From assembly GCA_900169235.1 (NCBI GenBank), contig FWCC01000539.1, forward strand, positions 1-27,634: 27,634 bases of DNA. Direction: 5' to 3'. The stretch is from Zarea fungicola. Its lineage: Eukaryota; Ascomycota; Sordariomycetes; Hypocreales; Cordycipitaceae. Within the stretch, counting starts at the first letter, position 1; each line of letters begins with the position of its first letter. The notes below the pieces were generated by a model. It saw nothing but the letters and a program-made list of their open reading frames with translations. It did not search any database and had not been told where the DNA came from. Shown here in pieces: positions 19,884-27,283 of this stretch. The position numbers and the translations under genes were made by a program.

Positions 19884-21014
19884 ACTCCCAACCGGTACTG
19901 AATTAGGACGAGAGAGTGTGTCGCTTCGCGATCGCCACCAGTACGACGCTGCCGCTGGCTGGTATAACGCAGCAGCTAGTTGGTATAATGCAGCATGGGG
20001 AAAATCAATAAGAGGAATCACAAAGAGGAGTAGATGTTTTTGCCATGCAGCTTGTGCCACACGTGCCAGTTGTCCCGCCGCTACGGAGAAAATGATCCGG
20101 CGCCCGGTACCTCCACGATGCGCCGCGCTTCGCCGCTCCAACTACCTGTCTTTCAATATCTTCCCGCGCCGTTAGCAAAGCTCTCATGATTCCGCTTTGA
20201 CCCTTGCTAGCTGGACTTCCAGGGCAGATCCTTATTTCACTACTGCTCTATACTGCACAGTTAGTAAATCGTACTGCACTATGGAAGACATATTTGCTTT
20301 TCTTTGCGGTCAATGCGCGGTCCAGTTCAGCTAAGGACGGGAAGCCACCCGTCAAGAATGACTCCACTGCAGACGGCAGGCCCATAACTTTGCAACGGCG
20401 TCGAACTTGGGTTGATTAGCCTGAGTCCCCCAGTGGCCACTACCAGCCACTAACTCCCACTTGACGTTATCCTGCCAGATACACCGACACGATCATGGAT
20501 AGGAGGATGCCTATGCAGCTCTGTTATTAAGGAACTCAGTCTGTGGTGCCAGTCATTCGGGGAACCTGGAGAGTCGGGCGTCTTTCTTGGCTAAATATGC
20601 CAGGCAGGAAATTTTTTGATGAGAAATGAAGTCGTAGCGAAAGAAACAGAAGCAATATGGGCGGGCTACAGCGATAGTTTACCGGGGCCGGCATTACTAC
20701 CGGAAGTCTGATGTTCAAAGCAACGTATTACCGCTTAGAGTGGTCCTGGGGCGTGTGATTGAGGATTCTGTCGCTTCCAGCACGTCCTACGGCCGCACAT
20801 TTGCCAGTGTGGTTAATGCGCAGAGAAAAAGAAAAAAGCACAATCCAATTAGAGCAGGGAATTGGCACATTATTTGCCACTAGCAGGTGCTCTCTACATA
20901 GAAGATAGGTATATTACATAATTGATCCTTACGTTCTGAAAAGCCCACCGTCTTTTTTCTTCTCACTTTCAATTTGATTATGAGCTACGCACTGGTGTGT
21001 ACAAACACACATAG
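19884..21014. other. Intergenic region with repeat remnant and hairpin
   Basis: Upstream region of the histidine kinase. It includes copy A of a dispersed repeat (20136-20260), a short duplicated TGGTATAA-GCAGCA motif at about 19959-19995, and a hairpin beginning at 20980. No gene is supported; a 71-codon frame at 20204 starts with TTG. Confidence 0.5.
20136..20260. repeat. Dispersed repeat, copy A
   Basis: Aligns with 25236-25360 over about 125 bases: identical CCAACTACCTG, TTAGCA and CTATACT-like blocks, with scattered differences and a 2-bp length change. This copy keeps C/G where copy B has T/A. It sits about 250 bases upstream of the histidine kinase ATG. It may be the remnant of a transposon end; the class is unresolved. 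Confidence 0.65.
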
Positions 21015-21019
21015 CTCAT
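20980..21019. other. Hairpin-forming inverted repeat
   Basis: ATGAGCTA (20980-20987) pairs with TAGCTCAT (21012-21019), and inside it GTGTGT (20995-21000) pairs with ACACAC (21005-21010) across a 4-base loop. It ends at the 5' edge of the candidate secreted-peptide gene. Confidence 0.6.
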
Positions 21020-21589
21020 CTTTTCATCGTTGACAGCTCTTCTACGTATGGAAAATATACGCGGAATCGACTCTTTTTTTTGAAATCTAACCTCTTATGA
21101 CAGCAAGGAGAGCGACAGTACACAAAAGAGCTCGCTGCCCAGGAAAGAATTTGAAGGCAAAATTCCAGCAGAGGCCCAAGAAGGACGAAGACACGGCGCA
21201 GGCTGTGCTCTTCGTTGCTGGAAATCAATACTTGAACGGCCTGCGGGTGGTTGTGAATGGTTGCTACACTCTCAGCGCTGGCATGTAAACGATTAATGCG
21301 ATGATTTCTACATTTATTCATTGATTCAACCTATCTTATTTGCGCAGCGGCATCCGGAAGGAAACTTAGAAATCTATGGAATGGCATGCAAAGTAATTTG
21401 ACTTTTTGCTGTGCATTCACTGATCGTCACCTCTCCCCTCCAATTCTATTATCCTTTCAGGCCATGCGCCGACGGTACCAAAGTCGGTAAGCCCTACTGA
21501 ATCTCTTTATTAATAATGTTTATACATAACATATAATATATTGTTCTATAGAGGGAAGTACCGCGACCTCTCACAAGTGCCAGTACTAA
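21015..21589 (+). CDS. Candidate small secreted 4-cysteine protein, 5' end unresolved
   Basis: A phase-consistent chain of splice signals links four exons: open frame 21015-21045, 21104-21284, 21461-21486 and 21552-21589. The introns are 58 nt (GTATGG donor, TCTAAC branch, CAG), 176 nt (GTAAAC donor, pyrimidine-rich tract, TTTCAG) and 65 nt (GTAAGC donor, TATAG), and the stop is TAA at 21587-21589. The first piece encodes a hydrophobic run, L-I-F-S-S-L-T-A-L-L, like a signal peptide core, but there is no ATG in that frame because a TAG at 21012-21014 precedes it. A K-R pair before A-R-C-P-G looks like a Kex2 site. The mature part would be about 70 residues with four cysteines (R-C, G-C-Y, P-C-A, K-C-Q-Y-stop). 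Function unknown. It may lack its start through mutation or a missed 5' exon. An alternative start is ATG 21097, which would give no signal peptide. Confidence 0.45.
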
Positions 21590-22161
21590 TTTTTAATTTG
21601 AATGTAAATATATCCGTCTATACCTATTCCCCAAATAAAGGAAATTAACGTATAAATACGACACAGAACACAAGTGCCCGCGACCCAGCTTATTTTACAG
21701 CTATGCTCGCAGCTACATCAAGAGGATGCAGAAAGCACTGCATCGCTTGAGCTCTGCTTCAATCTGCTAGAATACGTTGGTGAAAAGTATAGAATCCGAA
21801 TTCGTCTTAAAGGCTGATAGTTACCATGTGTCTCAGCACGCTTGTGCGAAGCATGACCTTCAGAAGACAAGATGGAGCCTGAATAAACTTTTCATATTCA
21901 CTTAGATTAGACACGCGTTATAGACCATAATCAGTTAAAAAGAAATACAGTTTCAAACACCAAAATAAATGCAGTTAACCCCGAGTTAATTATTAAAAGC
22001 TTGTCTTTGCATTCGCATATATATGTTGGGAAAACCTAATAGGCAAAAACCATCATCAAGACAGCTAACCTCTGGCTCAGACCCAGGAATATGTAAACCT
22101 CTCAACAATAAACTGATGCTATTATTCTTCCGAGCCAGTTTCATCGTGTTCAATAATACAT
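21590..22161. other. AT-rich intergenic region
   Basis: Lies between the 3' ends of two convergent small-protein genes. No gene or repeat was recognised. Confidence 0.5.
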
Positions 22162-22436
22162 TCACGGGCATGACTAGTACAATAAAAGTTAATATCTACC
22201 GCAGCTGCAGGATATAGGTAAGAGCCAGTACTTACGCATGGTGTCCTAGTATTAGCATTGGCATCGCATTCTTCGAGGTTTGGGCAAGAGGTAAAGCCAT
22301 TATCATTGTCAATGAAGCATCTGTTCCCCTGGTCACAGAAGCCAGAGGCTCGTTTAACAAGTCCGCCTTGCTCGGTTGGCTGGGCTGTAGCGACGAGGGC
22401 CGCCGTTGCCGCAAGAAGGAGTGTCTGGAAGTGCAT
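22162..22436 (-). CDS. Small secreted 6-cysteine peptide precursor (70 aa)
   Basis: Minus-strand exons 22236-22436 and 22162-22173 are joined over a 62-nt intron (GTAAGT donor, ATTAAC branch, ACTAG acceptor). The first about 18 residues, M-H-F-Q-T-L-L-L-A-A-T-A-A-L-V-A-T-A, are a classical signal peptide. A short pro-segment ends in K-R, a Kex2 cleavage site. The mature peptide would be about 41 residues with cysteine spacing C-x5-C-x10-C-x5-C-x9-C-x-C. The last exon supplies only S-C-P and the stop but makes the cysteine number even. If the intron were retained, the frame would run 37 further codons to 22122. A TATAAAAG box about 111 bases upstream fits a real promoter. No family was recognised; effector, antimicrobial or structural roles are all possible. 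Confidence 0.75.
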
Positions 22437-23897
22437 GTTGAGGTTAAAGCTTAGACGGTAGACAGAAGGGTTATCTTTTGAAATTGTATGGAGATGAAGT
22501 GTTGGAGGTTTAAGACTGAGGTTCGAAGAAGAGGTTTCCTCTCCTGCTTTTATAGTAATATTGTCCAGCTAAATTCCCTTCGCTGGATAGCTTGGTAAGG
22601 TTTACTGAAGATTCTAAGCTCGTCTAAGCAGAGACTACTCGCAAAAGCAGAAAGGAGCAACATAGTATTACATCATGATCACGGTCGTATAATATCAACC
22701 ATTATTCTCTAAACACTACTGATACGTGTAATGTACAATCCTGGGCATGCGCCGATCCTGTGGAACAAGCTATCGGAATCGGAATGTAAGCGGTCGTGTG
22801 TACATTATTTAACTAGGCAATAGATAGACTTGAACATACTTAGAAACTGAAGCATATTTGTAAGCTAGCTCCTAGCGCCTGTTCTGTTTTGCTGGGCAAA
22901 AGGCGAAACCCCGAGTCCGGCTCTTCCCTCGAAAGATTAAAAATGCAGAGTGGCGTCGTAAGTTTTCCAGTTCCAGGACACTAATTAGGCGCGTCCAACA
23001 TGGTTCCTAATTTAACTATGAGTTGCAATTGGCTGAAATTACGAGCAAGCATGAGTCGACATGGAGTACTCTGTAAACCACTCTGATTTGGCGGGTCAAG
23101 ACACGCCATCTGAGCCATTCCCGACATTCCCGGTCTCAGTCCTGGTGTCATACCCGGTTTTATGCAATACTAACTTGTTCTGAAACTCCAGCTGGGATAG
23201 GTTGTATGCGCCGCGAGAAGCATTGTCTGCGGAGCTTCATGGTGTTCTAGCTACCAGACTAGAAAAGGAATTACATGTTGCACCAAGCATCACTAGAGCA
23301 CTTTAAAGCGTTGTGGACCTCGTCAAAGTTGAGTGGCGTGCTGTCTTGCGCCAAACATAAATAATCCTGCAGTGCTTGTAGCGTGATGTCATTAATCGAG
23401 AGAACGTCACCACCAGCTGCTGGCTGCTATCTAAGCTAATACTGTGATATTGAAGAGATCTACGGCGAGGTTCACCGAGAAGAGATGTATTAAAAGCTTG
23501 ACCTTGGCCATATTGTCGGTGATTCACGTTGTCTTCCTGCAATAACGTGATTAGCTCACCTTCCTTTATTATTGCCCCAGCTGTTGCTATGTTAGTACCT
23601 CAGAGAGATAAAGTGAATATTTTCTTCTTGTTGCCCATATACCTGGCATACATCACTTAATAAACTATCATGCATCTTAGTCGTGGAAATAATAATTTTC
23701 TACACATCATTCCCACTACGTCAAATCATTCGGGGTGTACGGAGTGGCAAACAACCTTGGGAGCAGTTCTGACGTGAGATTTTAATCTGCAGATGGGTAT
23801 TTATATTAAGAGCTATAATACCGTCTACTAGTACCAGCCACTCCAAAGTCTCTATTGCCCCGAATAGGAATTGTGTTTCACATCATGCTAGACAACA
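22437..23897. other. AT-rich intergenic region
   Basis: Begins with the promoter of the 6-Cys peptide gene. No gene is supported in the rest. A fragment near 22720-22790 has two cysteine codons followed by a GTAAGC donor but no start, so it may be a peptide-gene relic. TATTTATATTAA at 23799-23810 is a TATA-like element for the candidate at 23898. Confidence 0.45.
22547..22554 (-). promoter_or_regulatory. TATA box of the 6-Cys peptide gene
   Basis: CTTTTATA on the plus strand reads TATAAAAG on the minus strand, about 111 bases before the ATG at 22436. Confidence 0.6.
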
Positions 23898-24123
23898 ATG
23901 CAGTATTTCACGCTGCCCACTTTCGCTGCACAGGTTACAGCTGCTGTGATCTGCGAACGGGAACAAAGCCTATTGCAATGCTACCCCAGGGTGCGTCTAG
24001 CTAGTCGAGAACGGAAGAGGCATGGCGGGGCAAGCTACTTACCCTTCGTACAAAGACAAAATGAACTAAAATATGCTTAGATGCACTTGCGGAGTGTTTG
24101 TTTGTCCAAGTCCTTGGTGGTAG
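23898..24123 (+). pseudogene. Possible small secreted-protein gene, frame inconsistent
   Basis: ATG 23898 opens a frame with a moderately hydrophobic start (M-Q-Y-F-T-L-P-T-F-A-A) and two cysteines, about 100 bases downstream of a TATA-like element. A GTGCGT donor at 23991 and a GCTTAG acceptor at 24080 flank a possible intron. The downstream cysteine-rich piece, C-T-C-G-V-F-V-C-P-S-P-W-W-stop (24082-24123), is in a frame that this splicing does not reach. Either the gene is broken by an indel, or the splicing differs, or it is chance. Confidence 0.25.
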
Positions 24124-25874
24124 CTGCCAGGAATCGCCGACGGCTAGTGGCTCGATTAAAAGAATTACTCGCATTGTCTAAGGATTCTACAAGCGAGCCG
24201 TTTCCCATTCGAGCCCTTTCACAAGACCGAAAGCGATTTAATCCTTAAGGTGCTTTTGCATATATAGCCATTGATCGAGGTTCATGTAAGCAGTAATGAC
24301 TATATGGGGATATTAACCTCCCGTTTTTCCGTGTCCTGCGGTGGACATCCAATTGCAAGTATAATCATTAGACGGCAAAACCATGGCGTTCTTCTGCCCA
24401 TCGCCTCTAGGGGGTGTGTCCAACTGATCAGAATATACAAGGTGAAAGTCCGCCAGAGTAGTTTAAAATAAAGAGATGGCAAAGCGGCTAATCGTTATCA
24501 TGATGCTACGAAGAGTTATTCGAGATCTAAGTGAAGAAGTCAAAATAATTCCAATTGGAATGAATGTATTTTAAACATATGAACCATTACATAATGCCTT
24601 ATATATTTTCTGATGGAAATTATGTCTAATACTTACTTGTGAGTGTTCTTATGAGCAATGGATAACACTGAATCGGTGAGCTACCAACAGTAAGAGCTGT
24701 GGTACTGTGAAGAATGTGAGCCTTTCTGCGGTCAATTAACCCTTTACGGGTTGGCGTCTTAACCAAACACGGTAACCTGACGAACTACAGCGAATCTTCA
24801 ACACAGTGTCTACCTACCAAAATACGCCATAAAGCGGGGTCTGAGGATAGGAAGAACTCAGATCTCCTTGGCGTCCGGCACACCGTATTTCTAGCTGCGG
24901 ACTAAACCCACCTCCTGGGGCTTAAACCCGGTTTAATGTGCGCTGCTCGCCTTCATGCCCAGCGGGCACCAGGAATAGACTGACGCCTCCTACCTGGTGG
25001 AGATGCGAGGGGCGCTTCTTGGCGGCCGGGAACGGTCCCTAGAGTGGTGGGTTTTGTCCTTGCACGGCTCACCTGGTCAGGCAGAGCTAAATACTTCCAG
25101 GTCTCCAAATAATAGTACTGTCAAGTCCGTTACCAAGGGTTGTTAATCATCACATCAACTCTACTGTATCTGGCCTCGAATATCGCAGCACTCGATACGT
25201 CCAGTGTGTTCTAATATCAACTGTTAGTGGTTCTGCCCCAACTACCTGCCTTTTAAAATCTTTCCACGCTATTAGCAGACTTTTATATTCCAATTCAACC
25301 CTTACTAGCCAGACTTCTAAATTAAATTTCTACTTGTTTACTATTTTATACTATATAATAGAGTGTTCTGAGATTAAGATATAGCCAACGCTTCCTGCCT
25401 TAGTATAGATAAGTTAAAAATAATTCGATAAGTACATAGTCTAATCCCTACCCGGTAGGTCACTTCGGAATGGCTTGTTTGATAGCAGTCCAATAATCAA
25501 ATCAGTACATTGCCGAAGCAAGGCATAAGAAGAGCTTAATTAGAGTCGACGCTTATCACAGCGACATATAGAGACAGTTGGTTACGCCTTGCCAAGCTTG
25601 AACCTCGGCATTAAAATAGGTTCATAGAAAGGGCAATATATTTCCTCGAGAAGCTTATACTAGAACTAGGATATATAGAAATTTGGAGTGCAGGCTGATA
25701 CAGAATATTAGTGGCTTTATTGCAAACTGGATTCCCATGTTTCAAGTCCCCGCAGAAGCAAGTATTCTAACATAAATCCACATAGTGCTTCCGTATTAAA
25801 GCGTTTTCTTCCAAGTGAATACTTCTCCTGTGACCAGTTGAGCATCGGAATGATGTGAAGCCTGGCAATCCATT
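24124..25874. other. Gene-free region with a GC-richer block and a repeat copy
   Basis: No gene is supported. About 24880-25080 is clearly richer in G and C than its surroundings, and repeat copy B follows at 25236-25360. The rest is AT-rich and resembles degraded transposon sequence. Confidence 0.45.
25236..25360. repeat. Dispersed repeat, copy B, RIP-like
   Basis: Counterpart of 20136-20260. Most differences are C or G in copy A against T or A here, for example TCTTCCCGCGCCGTTAGC against TCTTTCCACGCTATTAGC. This is the pattern left by repeat-induced point mutation. A TGTTAG at 25222 just to the left could be the 5' end of a solo LTR, with an end near 25360, but no target-site duplication is evident. 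Confidence 0.6.
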
Positions 25875-26236
25875 CTAAACACAATCGGTACAGTGGCAAA
25901 CGCCCTTGTCACAGTATCCTGTCCAACAGTTGTCCCACCAACAGTGCAAGCCGCAGCCGGCAATTGGCCCGACACTCACGGAGCACGATGGCCCCCTTTT
26001 AACACCGCGCAACCCGCCGGTCTATATTTCGCGGAATTTTAGCCGGGTGTCCTGATAGACTCCACAATTGCACTTGCATTGACGGATTCGGCGTTTGAAA
26101 GATGGCCAGGCTCGCAGTTGGTTACGCCGGTGGCCTCATGCAGTGTGCACGAGATATTCTCTTCCACGTAGTAAACCGACTGGTCGGCAGTCACCACCAA
26201 AGCCAGAGCAGCACTACTAAACAAAGAGAAGCGCAT
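25875..26236 (-). CDS. Defensin-like (CS-alpha-beta) secreted 8-cysteine peptide precursor
   Basis: Exon 1 starts at ATG 26236 with a signal peptide of about 17 residues (M-R-F-S-L-F-S-S-A-A-L-A-L-V-V-T-A) and an acidic pro-region; unspliced it stops at 26039-26041. Exon 2 spans 26021-25875, following a TATAG acceptor. It carries a K-R Kex2 site and then a 39-residue mature peptide to TAG at 25875-25877. Cysteine spacing is C-x9-C-x3-C-x4-C-x4-C-x4-C-x-C-x2-C. The C-x3-C, G-Y-C and C-x-C elements are the marks of the cysteine-stabilised alpha-beta fold of fungal, insect and plant defensins; two extra cysteines could form a fourth disulfide. Phase-0 donors at 26125, 26083 and 26065 all fit, none with a consensus GTAAGT, so the exact intron (44-104 nt) is open. 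A TATAAAA box lies 125 bases upstream. Antimicrobial activity is inferred. A knottin-like fold is an alternative. Confidence 0.7.
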
Positions 26237-26360
26237 GTTCGTTGAAAAGGGGAGAAAAATTGAGATTTTGTATCTGTGTCTTTTGGCCGGGCCTGTGTTG
26301 GGTTGGGCTTCTTTGCGGTTTCGTTCTCGTTAAACACAGGTGGCCGGCGGCAGAGTACGC

Positions 26361-26367
26361 TTTTATA
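26361..26367 (-). promoter_or_regulatory. TATA box of the defensin-like gene
   Basis: TTTTATA on the plus strand reads TATAAAA on the minus strand, about 125 bases before ATG 26236. Confidence 0.55.
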
Positions 26368-26466
26368 TTTTTATCAGGATGATTTTAATTGAAACCCAAT
26401 CTGCCTTTGACGACTTCGCACAGCTTTCACAATCGAGATTGGGACTTCTCACGTAATATTCGTGCA

Positions 26467-26493
26467 CCTTACGCCTTACGCCTTACGCCCTAC
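26467..26493. repeat. Short tandem repeat, CCTTACG x3 plus a partial unit
   Basis: Three exact 7-bp units at 26467-26487 are followed by a degenerate CCCTAC, inside the bidirectional promoter. Confidence 0.8.
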
Positions 26494-26531
26494 TGTCTTG
26501 GAATTTATCTCTACCAGTGATGACGGACAAT

Positions 26532-26554
26532 TTTCAGCTGCAACTCAGCTGAAA
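26532..26554. promoter_or_regulatory. Perfect inverted repeat TTTCAGCTG-n5-CAGCTGAAA
   Basis: Two exact 9-bp arms (26532-26540 and 26546-26554) surround a 5-bp spacer, about 65 bases upstream of the TATA box at 26618. A dyad of this size suits a dimeric regulator; CAGCTG is also an E-box. The binding factor is unknown. Confidence 0.5.
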
Positions 26555-26617
26555 TTCAATCTGAAAGAGATTTTTTATTGCCAGACTTGAGTATTATTTG
26601 TCTCGGTAGGGCTCGAG

Positions 26618-26624
26618 TATATAA
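26618..26624 (+). promoter_or_regulatory. TATA box of the 8-Cys secreted protein gene
   Basis: TATATAA about 100 bases before ATG 26723, followed by a CA-rich leader typical of highly expressed fungal genes. Confidence 0.6.
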
Positions 26625-26722
26625 TTCCATGTCGCTCCATTCTTCCAGCAACTTCACAACAACTTCCACAACAAACAGACGTTCATCCTCCTCAAGAGTA
26701 ATCCTCAGAAAAAGATAATACA

Positions 26723-27283
26723 ATGCTTTACAAGACCATCGTTGCGGTGCTTTCGGTTACTTTTCTAGTCAATGGCGAACTCCTCGACAGAGACACCTAC
26801 TTGCAAGTCATGGCTCCAAAAGCCCTGGCAAAGATTCAAGAGTACCGCACTCAGCACTTGAACCTGACATTGCCACAGCAGAACGTTCTCACTCTGGCAG
26901 AGAACATTGTCAATGAATTTTCCACTGATGATCTCAAAGCCCTGGAAGCAATGTGCGTTGCTGCTTTCAATGACAAGCAGGAATGTGACATTCTTCTTGG
27001 TGATGATAGCGTTAATACGGCCGCACCTCGACAGGGGAAGCTCAAGCGTGCGCCAAACTGCGAATGCAGCACTGGGTATGACTACTGTTATATGGGTGGA
27101 ACAATTGATCGCAAGTGTCACCGTGGTGAGAATAATGGTCAATGCGACTACAGTTCGGGTAAGTAATCACTCCTTCTGTGAATTGACTTCGAGTCGCGAG
27201 GCTGACAGTAATACGCCATGGGATCAGCTGGCTGTGGGCTTCTCTATCTTCAGTACTGTAACGGCCTGTGTGTGGGCAAGTAG
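26723..27283 (+). CDS. Secreted 8-cysteine protein with pro-domain (163 aa precursor)
   Basis: Exons 26723-27158 and 27228-27283 are joined over a 69-nt intron (GTAAGT donor, CTGAC branch, ATCAG acceptor). Without splicing the frame ends at 27166; splicing adds 18 residues with three more cysteines and ends at TAG 27281-27283. Residues 1-18 form a signal peptide ending V-N-G. A helical-looking pro-domain of about 90 residues follows, with one N-L-T glycosylation site (47-49) and two cysteines, ending in K-L-K-R (Kex2, 108-109). The mature region of about 54 residues has cysteines at 113, 115, 122, 132, 141, 148, 156 and 160. Its blocks are C-E-C-S-T-G-Y-D-Y-C and A-G-C-G-L-L-Y-L-Q-Y-C-N-G-L-C. 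From memory, similar C-x-C-S-T-G...G-C-G-x-L...C-N-G-x-C small secreted proteins occur in several ascomycetes without assigned function. It is divergent from the defensin-like gene. Effector or antimicrobial roles are guesses. Confidence 0.83.
27159..27227 (+). other. Intron of the secreted 8-cysteine gene
   Basis: A 69-nt intron with GTAAGT donor, GGCTGACAG branch region and ATCAG acceptor. It splits an alanine codon (G/CT). Confidence 0.85.

Larger units (their letters stand above)
26237..26722. promoter_or_regulatory. Bidirectional promoter of two secreted-peptide genes
   Basis: 486 bases separate the two divergent ATGs. TATA boxes point outwards: 26361-26367 (minus) and 26618-26624 (plus). 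Between them lie a CCTTACG tandem repeat and a perfect 9-bp inverted repeat at 26532-26554. The layout suggests the two genes may be co-regulated. Confidence 0.55.

Noticed and set aside
17965..20175. Several 60-167 codon plus-strand frames opposite the histidine kinase
   Set aside because: They are antisense shadows of a well-supported kinase reading frame.
21097..21288. C-terminal fragment of a short-chain dehydrogenase (A-Q-A-V-L-F-V-A-G-N-Q-Y-L-N-G resembles an SDR tail)
   Set aside because: The resemblance is short, there is no Rossmann or catalytic part nearby, and phase-matched splice sites connect the frame to a cysteine-containing C-terminus instead.
22690..22840. Possible exon with two cysteines (D-T-C-N-V-Q-S-W-A-C-A-D) before a GTAAGC donor
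   Set aside because: There is no ATG or signal peptide upstream, and the frame ends right after the putative intron. At best it is a relic.
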